From Actinomycetes bacterium (GTDB taxonomy: Bacteria > Actinomycetota > Acidimicrobiia > Acidimicrobiales > Palsa-688), in contig JAKBAM010000011.1 of assembly GCA_021809105.1 (NCBI GenBank), positions 1 through 64,000 on the forward strand: a stretch of 64,000 bases of DNA. Direction: 5' to 3'. Numbering within the stretch: position 1 is the stretch's first letter; each line of letters starts with the position of its first letter. Made by a program: the position numbers and the translations under genes. The notes under the pieces were generated by a model. It saw only the letters and a program-made list of their open reading frames with translations. It searched no databases and had not been told where the DNA came from. Shown here piece after piece: positions 42,260-51,209 of the stretch.

Positions 42260-42607
42260 ATGGCCGATGACTGCCTGTTCTGCCAGGTTCTCGCGGGCGA
42301 CCTCCCGTCGAGCGAGGTTGCCTCCACGGAGACGACCTACGCGTTCCGAGACATCGATCCTCAGGCCCCGACGCACGTGCTGGTGATCCCCCGCCGCCAC
42401 ATCACCAACGCAGGTGAGCTGGTACCCGCCGACGGCGAGGTGCTGATGGAGATGATCGCGGTCGCCCAGGGGGTGGCGGCCAGCGAGGGCATCGCTGAGT
42501 CCGGCTACCGGCTGGTGTTCAACGTGGGTGATGATGCGGGCAACCTGGTGCCCCATCTGCACTTACACGTCCTCGGTGGCCGCCAGCTTGGCTGGCCGCC
42601 GGGGTGA
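42260..42607 (+). CDS. HIT family nucleotide-binding protein
   Basis: 115 aa histidine-triad hydrolase of the HinT type. It begins DDCLFCQVLAGDLPSSEV with the zinc-type CxxC, then the ITNA segment, and ends with the triad HLHLHVLGG. It hydrolyses nucleoside phosphoramidates or related adenylates. The stop overlaps the phoH start (GTGA), and HIT next to phoH is an actinobacterial arrangement. Confidence 0.93.
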   Translation: MADDCLFCQVLAGDLPSSEVASTETTYAFRDIDPQAPTHVLVIPRRHITNAGELVPADGEVLMEMIAVAQGVAASEGIAESGYRLVFNVGDDAGNLVPHLHLHVLGGRQLGWPPG

Positions 42608-43644
42608 GGTCGGCATCGGACGGCGAGGCTCGCGCTGGTCCCGCCACGGCGGTACCCTTGCTGGCCAGAACGCCCGTGCCCACAACCGTCACCGTCACCG
42701 TGCCCAACCACCTCATGCCGCGACTGGTGGGGCCCCTCAACGAGAACCTCCGGCTGGTCGAGGGGGCCTTCGACAGGACGAGGATCGTCGCGCGCGGCAA
42801 CGAGTTCACCATGGAGGGCGAGGAGGCGGCCATCGCCGCCCGGCTGGTCGACGAGCTGCGCCTGCTGCTCGAACAGGGTCAAGCCGTCGACACCCAGGTC
42901 GTGCACCGCACTATTGACATGGTGCGCGCCGACGAGCGACCGTCCGAAGTCCTCACAGCGGAGGTCCTCCGCTCGTCGCGTGGACGTTCGGTAAGGGCGA
43001 AGACCAGTGGGCAGAAGCGCTACGCCGAAGCCATCGCTGCCAACACCATCACGTTCGGGATCGGTCCTGCCGGCACCGGCAAGAGCTACTTAGCTGTGGC
43101 CCTGGCCGTGCAGGCACTCCAGGCCAAGTCCGTCGACCGCATCATTCTCACCCGGCCCGCCGTGGAGGCCGGCGAGCGTTTGGGCTTCCTGCCCGGCGAC
43201 TTGATGGCCAAGATCGATCCGTACCTCCGGCCTCTGTACGACGCCCTCTACGACATGCTCGGGACCGAGGGCGCCCGCCGCCTCCTCGAGGCGGGGACCG
43301 TCGAGGTCGCCCCGCTCGCCTACATGCGGGGCCGGACGCTCAACAACAGCTTCATCATTCTCGACGAGGCCCAGAACACGACGCCGGAGCAGATGAAGAT
43401 GTTCCTCACCCGCATCGGATTCGGGTCCAAGGTTGTCGTCACCGCTGATGACACCCAGGTCGACCTCCCCGGGGGCCGCTCCGGTGTGATCGGACTCGAG
43501 GCCGTGCTGGGCGGGATCGAGAGCCTGGCGTTCGTCCACCTCGGCCGCCGAGACGTCGTCCGGCACCGGATCGTGCAGGACATTGTCAGCGCCTACGAGC
43601 TTGCAGCAGCCCCCGGGCACGCTGCGCACGGGTCGAGGAGCTGA
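42604..43644 (+). CDS. phoH: PhoH family ATPase
   Basis: 346 aa. A KH-like N-terminal domain is followed by the PhoH P-loop ATPase: Walker [17 protein letters not shown], the [22 protein letters not shown] segment, Walker [21 protein letters not shown] and the sensor region [13 protein letters not shown]. PhoH proteins act with YbeY in RNA metabolism and can be helicase-like. GTG start at 42604 overlaps the HIT stop. The N-terminus is longer than usual by about 25 residues, so a later start is possible. Confidence 0.93.
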   Translation: MRSASDGEARAGPATAVPLLARTPVPTTVTVTVPNHLMPRLVGPLNENLRLVEGAFDRTRIVARGNEFTMEGEEAAIAARLVDELRLLLEQGQAVDTQVVHRTIDMVRADERPSEVLTAEVLRSSRGRSVRAKTSGQKRYAEAIAANTITFGIGPAGTGKSYLAVALAVQALQAKSVDRIILTRPAVEAGERLGFLPGDLMAKIDPYLRPLYDALYDMLGTEGARRLLEAGTVEVAPLAYMRGRTLNNSFIILDEAQNTTPEQMKMFLTRIGFGSKVVVTADDTQVDLPGGRSGVIGLEAVLGGIESLAFVHLGRRDVVRHRIVQDIVSAYELAAAPGHAAHGSRS

Positions 43645-43711
43645 GGTGGCGTCGCGATGGGCGCTCGGCGGCCGGCGTGAGCCTTGCCTGTGCGGGAGGG
43701 GGTGACGGGTC

Positions 43712-44260
43712 ATGGCAGTCGAGGTCTTCGCCGCCGACGAGCAGCAGGACGCCCCCGTTGACACCCTGAGGTGGGTGCGGTTGGCCGAAGCGGTGCTAGC
43801 CGATGAAGGCATCCGTGGTGACGCCGAGCTTTCGATGCTGTTCGTCGATCAAGAGGCCATCGCTGATCTCAACCAGCGTTTTCTCGGCAAGTCGGGTCCG
43901 ACCGACGTGCTGGCTTTTCCCATCGACGAGGAACCGGCGGAGAGCGGGCGATCGCCCGACTCCGGCGGCACCGGGCCGGGGTTCAGCTCCGACGCTGACG
44001 GCGTGCCGACCCTTCTCGGCGATGTCGTGATCTGCCCGGCGGTGGCGCTGCGCAACGCGCCGGACCACGCCGGCACCTATGACGACGAGTTGGCCCTGCT
44101 GGTCGTCCATGGTGTCCTGCACCTGCTCGGGATGGACCACCTCGACGACGAGGAGGCGGAGCTCATGGAGGCCAAGGAGCGTGAGCTCTTGGGTCGCCAC
44201 CACCGGTCGAGCGGCGCCACCAGCGAGCGCGACGGCGCGCCGGGCGCAGCGGCGCCGTGA
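43712..44260 (+). CDS. ybeY: endoribonuclease YbeY
   Basis: 182 aa zinc endoribonuclease for 16S rRNA maturation and quality control. The metal site is HGVLHLLGMDH (three His, near residues 133-143), and NQRFLGKSGPTDVLAFP is the family's second signature. An insertion of about 20 residues (EPAESGRSPDSGGTGPG) lies in the loop after it, as in other actinobacteria. A strong Shine-Dalgarno (GGGAGGGGG) precedes the ATG, 67 bases after phoH. Confidence 0.94.
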   Translation: MAVEVFAADEQQDAPVDTLRWVRLAEAVLADEGIRGDAELSMLFVDQEAIADLNQRFLGKSGPTDVLAFPIDEEPAESGRSPDSGGTGPGFSSDADGVPTLLGDVVICPAVALRNAPDHAGTYDDELALLVVHGVLHLLGMDHLDDEEAELMEAKERELLGRHHRSSGATSERDGAPGAAAP

Positions 44261-45582
44261 AACCCCCAGCCGCGGTCTTTGCTGCTGCCGGATCCCATAA
44301 CTTCGGGGGCCGAGACGTCGTCCTCGTCGTCGTTGTCGCCATCTTGATCCTGGTGACCGGGTTCCTGGCCGCGTCGGAGACGGCGATCACCCGTACGCCG
44401 AGGGTCAGGGCAGTCAGTTTCGAGGAGGAGGGCAGGCGGGGGGCGCGCACCCTCCTCGGCTTGGTCGAGCAGACGGAGCGGGTCCTCCCCGTCGTCCTCT
44501 TCGCTCTGGAGCTGTGCACCCTGGTAGCGGCCACCCTCGTCGGAGTCGTGGCGGAGCACGCGTTCGGAGGCTTGGGTGTGGTGCTCGCCACTGCCTTCGA
44601 GGTCGTAGTGATATTCGTCGTAGCGGAGCTGGCCCCCAAGACCTGGGCGGTGCAGCACACCGATCGGGCCGCCCTCGGCGTGGCACCGGCCATCCGGCTG
44701 CTGTATGCCTTCGCTCCGCTGCGCTGGGTGACCCGTGGCCTGATCGGTATCTCCAACGTCCTCCTTCCTGGCAAGGGTATGAAGCAGGGGCCTTACACCT
44801 CGGACGAGATGCTGCGGGCCATGGCCGACACCGCCGCCGACGAGGAGGTCATCGAGGTCAGTGAGCGGACCCTCATCCATTCGATCATCGACTTCGGCGA
44901 CACCGTGGTGCGCGATGTCATGGTGCCGCGCCCCGACATGGTGGCGGTCGAGGCGAGGGCCCGGATCGAGGATGTGGTCGACATCGCGATCGCCGTCGGA
45001 TACAGCCGGATACCCGTCTATGGCCAAGGTATCGACGACGTCATCGGCTTGGTGTTCGTCAAGGACTTGATGCGCGCCGAGAGGGAGGGGAAGGAGGATG
45101 ACCCAGTTACCTCGATAATGCGCCAGGCCCAGTTCGTGCCGGAAAGCAAGCGTGTGGCTGAGCTGCTGCCCGAGATGCAGGCGAGCAACTACCACATGGC
45201 CATAGTGGTGGACGAGTTCGGTGGTACAGCCGGGCTGGTCACCCTCGAGGACCTTCTGGAGGAGCTGGTCGGTGAGATCCACGACGAATACGACACGGCC
45301 GAGATCGGTTCCGAGCGGCTGGAGGACGGCACCGTGGTGGTCAATGCCCGGATGCCGATCGACGAGGTCAACGCACTACTCACCGAATCCGAACTTCCCG
45401 AGGGGAGCTGGGACACCGTCGGGGGCCTGATCTACAGCCAGTTGGGCCACGTGCCGACCGAGGGCGAAGAGGTCCACTTCCAGGGTCACCGCCTGACCGC
45501 CGAAGGGGTTTCGGGACGGCGTATCGGGAAGGTCCGCATCTCCCCCCCGGTCGCCGCAGAGCACCCACCCGCCGACCAGTGA
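44257..45582 (+). CDS. CNNM/CorC-like membrane transporter-associated protein
   Basis: 441 aa. A DUF21 (CNNM) membrane region of about four helices (LVVVVAILILVTGFLAASETAITRTP; VLPVVLFALELCTLVAATLVG) is followed by a CBS pair (IDFGDTVVRDVMVPRPDMVA; YSRIPVYGQGIDDVIGLVFVKDL) and a CorC/HlyC domain at the C-terminus. Members of this family are thought to mediate magnesium or cobalt transport. GTG start overlaps the ybeY stop, and era follows after 13 bases. Confidence 0.92.
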   Translation: MKPPAAVFAAAGSHNFGGRDVVLVVVVAILILVTGFLAASETAITRTPRVRAVSFEEEGRRGARTLLGLVEQTERVLPVVLFALELCTLVAATLVGVVAEHAFGGLGVVLATAFEVVVIFVVAELAPKTWAVQHTDRAALGVAPAIRLLYAFAPLRWVTRGLIGISNVLLPGKGMKQGPYTSDEMLRAMADTAADEEVIEVSERTLIHSIIDFGDTVVRDVMVPRPDMVAVEARARIEDVVDIAIAVGYSRIPVYGQGIDDVIGLVFVKDLMRAEREGKEDDPVTSIMRQAQFVPESKRVAELLPEMQASNYHMAIVVDEFGGTAGLVTLEDLLEELVGEIHDEYDTAEIGSERLEDGTVVVNARMPIDEVNALLTESELPEGSWDTVGGLIYSQLGHVPTEGEEVHFQGHRLTAEGVSGRRIGKVRISPPVAAEHPPADQ

Positions 45583-45595
45583 GAGCCGGCCTGTC

Positions 45596-46429
45596 GTGAG
45601 ATCCGGCTTCGCCACCCTGGTGGGGCGGCCCAACGTCGGCAAGTCGACGCTACTCAACGCCATCCTCGGCCAGAAGGTGTCGATCACCTCACCGGTGGCA
45701 CAGACCACCCGCAACCAGGTGCGGGGTGTGCTGTCGAGGCCCGGCGCCCAGATCGTGTTCGTCGACACCCCCGGGATCCACAAGCCGAGGACGTTGCTTG
45801 GCAAGCGGCTGAACGACACCGCTGCGGGCGCACTCGGCGTCGATGTGACGCTCTTCGTCCTCGACGCCACAGCCCCCGTCGGGAAAGGGGACCGGTTCGT
45901 CGCCGACCTGGTTCCCGGCTCCGCCCTCTGTGTGGTCAACAAGGTCGACGCAGCAAGCCGTGCCGAGGTGCTCAACCAGCTGACCCGCGCCGCGTCATTG
46001 GGCCTCGCGGAGTACTTCCCGTTGTCGGCGAAGTCGGGAGAGGGGGTTGACGCGTTGGTCGAGGCGATCATCGATCGACTTCCCGACGGCCCTGCCCTCT
46101 ACCCCCCGGACATGGTCACCGACGTGCCCGAGGCGTTCTGGGTGTCAGAGCTGGTCAGAGAGCAGCTGCTTCATGTCACCCGGGACGAGGTGCCCCACTC
46201 CGTGGCGTGCCGGGTCACCGAGTGGGAGTGGCCACGGATCCGCGTGGAGATCCTGGTCGAGCGTGACTCGCAGAAGGGCATAGTGATCGGCAAAGGGGGA
46301 GCGGTGCTCAAAGAGGTCGGCACCCGGGTGCGCCAGCAGTTGCCGGCCGGCGCGTTCATCGAGCTGTTCGTGAAGGTGGACCGCGAGTGGCAGTCACGCC
46401 CCAAGGCGTTGGAGCGACTCGGATATTGA
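45596..46429 (+). CDS. era: GTPase Era
   Basis: 277 aa small ribosomal subunit assembly GTPase. G motifs: GRPNVGKSTL (G1), TTRNQVRGVL (G2), DTPGIHKP (G3), NKVD (G4) and SAKSGEGVD (G5). The C-terminal KH domain has IVIGKGGAVLKEVG and binds 16S rRNA near its 3' end. GTG start at 45596. It ends the phoH-ybeY-corC-era operon. Confidence 0.96.
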   Translation: MRSGFATLVGRPNVGKSTLLNAILGQKVSITSPVAQTTRNQVRGVLSRPGAQIVFVDTPGIHKPRTLLGKRLNDTAAGALGVDVTLFVLDATAPVGKGDRFVADLVPGSALCVVNKVDAASRAEVLNQLTRAASLGLAEYFPLSAKSGEGVDALVEAIIDRLPDGPALYPPDMVTDVPEAFWVSELVREQLLHVTRDEVPHSVACRVTEWEWPRIRVEILVERDSQKGIVIGKGGAVLKEVGTRVRQQLPAGAFIELFVKVDREWQSRPKALERLGY

Positions 46430-46552
46430 GCGCCGGCTTCGGCGTCCGTGACCGCAGCGGACATCCGCGTTGCGACCTGCCGGCTGCCGGTCGCCGCCTC
46501 AGGCATCAGTAACCCGCACCAGAGCACGGGTTTGTGATGTCTGGACCCCGAC

Positions 46553-47482
46553 TCATGCGACCAGCGGCGCGACTTCCCGGCCGATCAGCCTGACATGGTC
46601 GAGGTCGGTCATGTCCAGGCACTGGAGGTATATGGACTCGGCGCCCGCGGATCCCCACTCGCCCAGCCGCTCGGCCACCTGCGGTGGCGTCCCGCATGCC
46701 CCGTTGGCCTTCAGCTCGTCGACGTCTCGCCCGATGGCCTCGGCCCGTCTCGCCACCTCCTCGTCGTTGCTGCCGCAGCACACCACCACGGCCGACGAGC
46801 GCCGGATGGCGGAGGGATCCCGCCCGGCAGCTTCGGCCGCCTGGGTGACCGAAGCATTGAGCATCGCCACCTGGGAGGGCGCGGCGAAGGGGGTGTTGTA
46901 CTCGGCCGCGAAGCGAGCGGCCAGCGCCGGCGTCCGCTTCCGGCCGGTGCCGCCGACGATGATCGGGGGCCCACCCGGCTGGGCTGGTTTGGGGAGCGCA
47001 GGACTCCGGCGGATGGTGTAGTGGCGCCCGGTGAAGTCGAAGGTGGCGCCGACCTCGGTCGACCACAGCCCGGTGATGACCTCGAGTTGCTCCTCCAGGC
47101 GCTCGAAGCGCTCTTGTGTGGGGGGGAACGGGATGCCGTAGGCCTCGTGCTCCTCGGCGTACCAGCCGGCACCCAGCCCGAGCTCGATGCGCCCGCTGCT
47201 CATGGCGTCGACCTGGGCGGCGGCTATCGCCAGAGGCCCTGGCAACCGGAAGGTGGAAGAGGTGACCATGGTCCCTAGTCGGATGGTGCTGGTCTCGCGG
47301 GCCAGGCCGGCTAGGGTCGTCCAGGCGTCTGTCGGACCTGGCAAACCGTCGCCACCCATAGTCAAGTAGTGGTCCGAGCGGAAGAACGCGTCGAAGCCTT
47401 CCTCCTCGGCGCAGCGGGCGATGGCGAGCTGCTGGTCGTAGGTGGCACCCAGCTGGGGTTCGGTGAAGATTCTCAGACGCAT
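46553..47482 (-). CDS. LLM-class F420-dependent oxidoreductase
   Basis: 309 aa luciferase-like TIM barrel. It begins RIFTEPQLGATYDQQLAIARCAEEEGFDAFFRSDHY, has GTMVTSSTFRLPGPLAIAAAQVDAMSSGRIELGLGAGWYAEEHEAYGI, and ends with the conserved GPPIIVGGTGRKRTPALAARFA. These fit the TIGR03560-type F420-dependent group. The substrate is unknown. It is convergent with era and divergent from dinG. The start ATG at 47482 lies 76 bases from the dinG start. Confidence 0.9.
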   Translation of the reverse strand: MRLRIFTEPQLGATYDQQLAIARCAEEEGFDAFFRSDHYLTMGGDGLPGPTDAWTTLAGLARETSTIRLGTMVTSSTFRLPGPLAIAAAQVDAMSSGRIELGLGAGWYAEEHEAYGIPFPPTQERFERLEEQLEVITGLWSTEVGATFDFTGRHYTIRRSPALPKPAQPGGPPIIVGGTGRKRTPALAARFAAEYNTPFAAPSQVAMLNASVTQAAEAAGRDPSAIRRSSAVVVCCGSNDEEVARRAEAIGRDVDELKANGACGTPPQVAERLGEWGSAGAESIYLQCLDMTDLDHVRLIGREVAPLVA

Positions 47483-47545
47483 GCTTTCGACTGTTCCCGA
47501 GAAGGCCGCTGCTCTCACGGACGGTTGGCGCCACCCGTGCGGCAC

Positions 47546-47551
47546 TAGCGT
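47546..47551 (+). promoter_or_regulatory. candidate leaderless -10 for dinG
   Basis: TAGCGT ends 7 bases before the GTG at 47559. This supports that start over the other in-frame GTGs at 47550 and 47580. Confidence 0.45.
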
Positions 47552-47558
47552 GCGCGAG

Positions 47559-49679
47559 GTGTCCGAGGCTGGCGGCGGGGTGGTGATCGACCCGACGATC
47601 GACGCGGCTCTGGCGCGCGTCACCGGCGTCCTCGCCGGCAAGGAGGAACGACCGGCCCAGCAGATCATGGCGGCTGCGGTTGGACGAGCGGTGAGATCTC
47701 GACGCCACCTGATCGTGCAGGCCGGGACCGGTACCGGCAAGAGCCTCGGATATCTGGTGCCGGTGTTGGTCCTCGGGGCCCGGGTCGTGGTCTCGACCGC
47801 CACCAAGGCACTCCAGGACCAGTTGGCGACACGGGACCTACCCCTGTTGGAGCAGCACCTCGGTGCGCCCTTCACGTGGGCGGTCCTCAAGGGGCGGAGC
47901 AATTATCTGTGCCGGCAACGGGCGTCGGAGATCGCCGGCTCCGGGGAGCAGCTGTCCCTGGAAGCCGCTTCGGACGGGGCTCGGGGGGGTATCGCCCGGG
48001 ATCCGGACGTGCAGCTGACCATGGGTGGTGAGCCGGCCCCAGCGCCCCTCGTGGTTGGGCGGGGCGGTGACCGGCGAGGAGGGGGCCGACCTGGCAGGGG
48101 AGGGGAGGCGGCTGCCTTCGACGCCGGCCTGGGGCGTCTCGGGCGCGAGATCCGCCGGCTGGTGGAGTGGGGTGAGCGGGCGACCACCGGCGACCGGGCC
48201 GATCTACCGTGGGAGCCCAGCGTCCAGGCTTGGGCACAGGTCAGCGTCGGCGTCAGGGACTGCCCCGGAGCTTCCAAGTGCCCTTCCGGGGAGGTGTGCT
48301 TCGCCGAGGCGGCGAGGGACAGGGCCTCGAGGGCCGACGTGGTGGTCGTCAACACCCACCTCTACGCCACCCACCTGGCTGCCGGCGGGGGAGTGCTGCC
48401 GTCGCACGACATAGTGGTGTTCGACGAGGCGCACGAGCTGGAGGACATTGCGTCGGCCAGTCTCGGCTTCGAGGTGACCGGCACCCGGCTGCAGGCACTT
48501 TCACGCGCCGCCCGCCCTCTGATCGCTGAAGGCAACACCGCGGCGGCAGTGGAGGAGGCTGCGGGCGTCCTGGCGGAGACATTGGCACCCGCGGTGGGGC
48601 AGCGCCTTCCCCAGCCGTTGCCCGATGAGCTGTCGGACCGCCTCCGGCTGATCCGGGAGCGGGTGGCGGCCCTCGGGGCGGCGGTGCGCAAGGGCGGCCC
48701 GGGTGGAGCATCCCAGGGGCAGGCCATCGGCCGAGGCGGGAGCGCGGGCGACGACGGCCCCCGCCGCCAGCGGGTTCAGCAGGCGGTTATCGGCATGCTC
48801 GGCGACATCGACCAAGTGCTGGGATTGGCACCCGGCAAAGTAGCTTGGGTGGAAGGTCCGTCCCATGCCCCCGTGCTCCGGGTGGCCCCCATCGATGTAG
48901 GCGCCACCCTGCAGGACCTTCTCTGGCGCGACGATGCGGCGCCGACGGCGATATTCACCAGCGCCACCGTCCCGCCTCGCTTGGGTGAGCGCGTTGGCCT
49001 GACCTCAGGGTCCTACGACGAGCTGGACGTGGGAAGCCCTTTCGACTACCAGGCTCAGTCCCTCCTGTACTGCGCCGTCCACCTACCCGATCCACGCCAG
49101 GCGGCTTACGAGCGGGCGATGCTCGACGAGCTCGCCGCGTTGATCGAGGCGGCTGGCGGCCGGACCTTGGCTCTGTTCACCAGCTGGCGCGCCATGCAGG
49201 CTGCCGCCGACGACATCAGGGGGCGCATCCCCTGGACGGTACTAACCCAGGCGGACCTGCCGAAGTCGGCGCTGGTCGAGGCTTTCGCCGGCGAGGAGCA
49301 GTCCTGCCTGTTCGCCACTATGGGTTTCTGGCAGGGGGTCGACGTGCCTGGTCCGGCACTCTCCTTGGTGGTGATGGACAAGCTGCCTTTCCCCCGGCCC
49401 GACGACCCGCTGCTCCAGGCGCGCCGCGACCGACTGGGGCGCGCGGCGTTCTCGGTCATCGACGTGCCTCGCGCCGCCACCCTCTTGGCCCAGGGGGCGG
49501 GGAGGTTGATCAGGGCCGCAGACGACCGGGGAGTGGTGGCGGTGCTCGACCAGCGCCTCGGGACGGCCCGCTACAAATGGGACTTGGTCCGGGCGCTACC
49601 GCCGATGCGCCGCACCCGGCATCGCTCCGACGTGGTCGACTTCCTGGCTCCGGTCAGGGCGCGGGTTGGTTCCCCCTGA
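47559..49679 (+). CDS. dinG: DinG-family ATP-dependent DNA helicase
   Basis: 706 aa superfamily 2 iron-sulfur helicase. The Walker A is VQAGTGTGKSLGYLVP, the DEAH box is VVFDEAHELED, and the four Fe-S cysteines are visible (YLC, then DCPGASKCPSGEVC). The late motifs include GFWQGVDVPGPALSLVVMDKLPF and the QGAGRLIRAADDRGVV arginine-finger region. It unwinds DNA-RNA and DNA duplexes. An Arg/Gly-rich insertion lies after residue 160. The start is uncertain; GTG 47559 is preferred on the -10 spacing. Confidence 0.88.
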   Translation: MSEAGGGVVIDPTIDAALARVTGVLAGKEERPAQQIMAAAVGRAVRSRRHLIVQAGTGTGKSLGYLVPVLVLGARVVVSTATKALQDQLATRDLPLLEQHLGAPFTWAVLKGRSNYLCRQRASEIAGSGEQLSLEAASDGARGGIARDPDVQLTMGGEPAPAPLVVGRGGDRRGGGRPGRGGEAAAFDAGLGRLGREIRRLVEWGERATTGDRADLPWEPSVQAWAQVSVGVRDCPGASKCPSGEVCFAEAARDRASRADVVVVNTHLYATHLAAGGGVLPSHDIVVFDEAHELEDIASASLGFEVTGTRLQALSRAARPLIAEGNTAAAVEEAAGVLAETLAPAVGQRLPQPLPDELSDRLRLIRERVAALGAAVRKGGPGGASQGQAIGRGGSAGDDGPRRQRVQQAVIGMLGDIDQVLGLAPGKVAWVEGPSHAPVLRVAPIDVGATLQDLLWRDDAAPTAIFTSATVPPRLGERVGLTSGSYDELDVGSPFDYQAQSLLYCAVHLPDPRQAAYERAMLDELAALIEAAGGRTLALFTSWRAMQAAADDIRGRIPWTVLTQADLPKSALVEAFAGEEQSCLFATMGFWQGVDVPGPALSLVVMDKLPFPRPDDPLLQARRDRLGRAAFSVIDVPRAATLLAQGAGRLIRAADDRGVVAVLDQRLGTARYKWDLVRALPPMRRTRHRSDVVDFLAPVRARVGSP

Positions 49680-49718
49680 GGCGGCACCGGGCGGCGGGGG
49701 CACACGGGCGCAAGAAGG

Positions 49719-49724
49719 TACCGT
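49719..49724 (+). promoter_or_regulatory. candidate leaderless -10 for uppS
   Basis: TACCGT ends 7 bases before the ATG at 49732, so the mRNA may start there. A GAAGG just upstream would instead favour the in-frame GTG at 49723; the two readings exclude each other. Confidence 0.4.
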
Positions 49725-49731
49725 GCTCGCA

Positions 49732-50469
49732 ATGGACCTCGACGGCCTGGACCCGCACCGGATACCCCGGCACGTGGCCTGCGTCATGGACGGCAACGGG
49801 CGGTGGGCCACCAAGCGGGGCCTGCCCCGCACCGAGGGCCACCGAGCCGGGGAGGAAGCCCTCTTCGATGCCGCGCAGGGCGCGCTCGAGATGGGCATCC
49901 CTTACTTCACGGTGTACGCCTTCTCCACGGAGAACTGGCGGCGGCCCGGCGACGAGGTCCGGTTCCTCCTCAACGTGATCGCCGACCAGCTCCTCACGCG
50001 CCGCCGTGACGACCTCCACGCCCTCGGCGTCCGCATCCGCTTCATCGGCCGGCGGGACTGGCGAGTGCCTCGCTGGGTGATCAGGCGGATGGACGAGGCG
50101 GCCGATCTGACGGAGCACAACGCGGCCATGACATTGACGGTGGCCTTCAACTACGGGGGCCGGGCGGAGATCGTGGACGCAGTGCGGGCCCTTGTCGAGG
50201 AGGGGGTACCGGCGAGGAAGATCGACGAGAAAGCCATAGGGCGGCACCTCTACGACCCGAGCATCCCCGATCCCGACTTGGTCATCCGGACGTCGGGGGA
50301 GTACCGGATCTCCAATTTCCTGCTCTGGGAGCTGGCTTACAGTGAGCTGGTGTTCACTGAGGTGCTGTGGCCGGACTTCCGGCGGGAGCACCTGCGCGAG
50401 GCGGTCAGGGAGTTCCAAGCCAGGGATCGCCGCTTCGGCAACACGCGAGGCCGGCGGGGGCCGGATTAG
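49732..50469 (+). CDS. uppS: isoprenyl (undecaprenyl) diphosphate synthase
   Basis: 245 aa cis-prenyltransferase that makes the polyprenyl carrier lipid for wall synthesis. The catalytic Asp lies in CVMDGNGRWA, with YFTVYAFSTENWRRP and the C-terminal RTSGEYRISNFLLWELAYSEL. All family motifs are present. The ATG at 49732 matches the family; GTG 49723 is possible. recO starts five bases after its stop, so they are cotranscribed. Confidence 0.94.
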   Translation: MDLDGLDPHRIPRHVACVMDGNGRWATKRGLPRTEGHRAGEEALFDAAQGALEMGIPYFTVYAFSTENWRRPGDEVRFLLNVIADQLLTRRRDDLHALGVRIRFIGRRDWRVPRWVIRRMDEAADLTEHNAAMTLTVAFNYGGRAEIVDAVRALVEEGVPARKIDEKAIGRHLYDPSIPDPDLVIRTSGEYRISNFLLWELAYSELVFTEVLWPDFRREHLREAVREFQARDRRFGNTRGRRGPD

Positions 50470-50474
50470 CGGCG

Positions 50475-51185
50475 GTGCTCTACCGGGAGGAGGCGGTCGT
50501 GCTTCGGACTTACAAGCTGGGCGAGGCCGACCGCATCGTTGTCCTGGTGACCCAGGGGAGGGGAAAGGTTCGCGCCGTGGCGAAGGGCGTCCGCAAGACC
50601 AAGAGCCGTTTCGGGGCCAGGTTGGAGCCCGCCAGCCACGTGCAGCTCCAGCTCTACGAGGGGCGCCAGCTCGACACTGTCACCCAGGCCGAGTCGGTGG
50701 AGCTCTACCCGGAGATCCGCACCGATCTGGTGCGGATGACCGATGCGATGGCCCTCCTCGAGGCGGTCGACCACGTGTCCCAGGAAGGCGAGCCCAACCC
50801 ACTGCTCTTCCGCATGCTCGTCGGGGGCCTGCGTACCTTGGCGCTCGCACCTTCGGCGTTGCTGGTCGGCGCCTTCTACTGGAAGCTGCTGGCGCTCGAG
50901 GGGGTGACGCCGATGCTCGACGCCTGCGTACGCTGCGGGTCCGGAGGGGAGATGGTGGCGTTCGATCCGGCTGAGGGTGGCGCGTTGTGCCGAGCCTGCC
51001 GACGCGGCCCGGTCCTCACGCCGGAGGGGTTGGAGCTGATCCGTGCCATCCTCGGTGGCGAGCTCGGGCGTGCCCTGAGCACACCGGCGGGGTCGGTGGC
51101 GGCTGAGGTGACCGATCTGGCCACCAAAGCTCTCGAGCACCACTTGGAGCGCCGGTTGCGGGCGGCCCACATGCTGTCGCATTGA
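50475..51185 (+). CDS. recO: DNA repair protein RecO
   Basis: 236 aa, loads RecA onto gapped DNA with RecR. The N-terminal OB fold (LYREEAVVLRTYKLGEADRIVVLVTQGRGK) is followed by a helical domain. The zinc site CVRCGS and CRACRRG (two CxxC pairs) lies in the C-terminal part. GTG start at 50475 from the family N-terminus. Translationally close to uppS. Confidence 0.92.
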   Translation: MLYREEAVVLRTYKLGEADRIVVLVTQGRGKVRAVAKGVRKTKSRFGARLEPASHVQLQLYEGRQLDTVTQAESVELYPEIRTDLVRMTDAMALLEAVDHVSQEGEPNPLLFRMLVGGLRTLALAPSALLVGAFYWKLLALEGVTPMLDACVRCGSGGEMVAFDPAEGGALCRACRRGPVLTPEGLELIRAILGGELGRALSTPAGSVAAEVTDLATKALEHHLERRLRAAHMLSH

Positions 51186-51195
51186 CGCCAGACGG

Positions 51196-51201
51196 TACCC
51201 T
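51196..51201 (+). promoter_or_regulatory. candidate leaderless -10 for glyS
   Basis: TACCCT ends 8 bases before the ATG at 51210. No Shine-Dalgarno is seen. It overlaps the gap after recO. Confidence 0.4.
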
Positions 51202-51209
51202 GCCGCGTC

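Noticed and set aside
51186-51209. T-box or glycine riboswitch ahead of glyS
   Set aside because: Only 24 bases separate recO and glyS, too short for such a leader.
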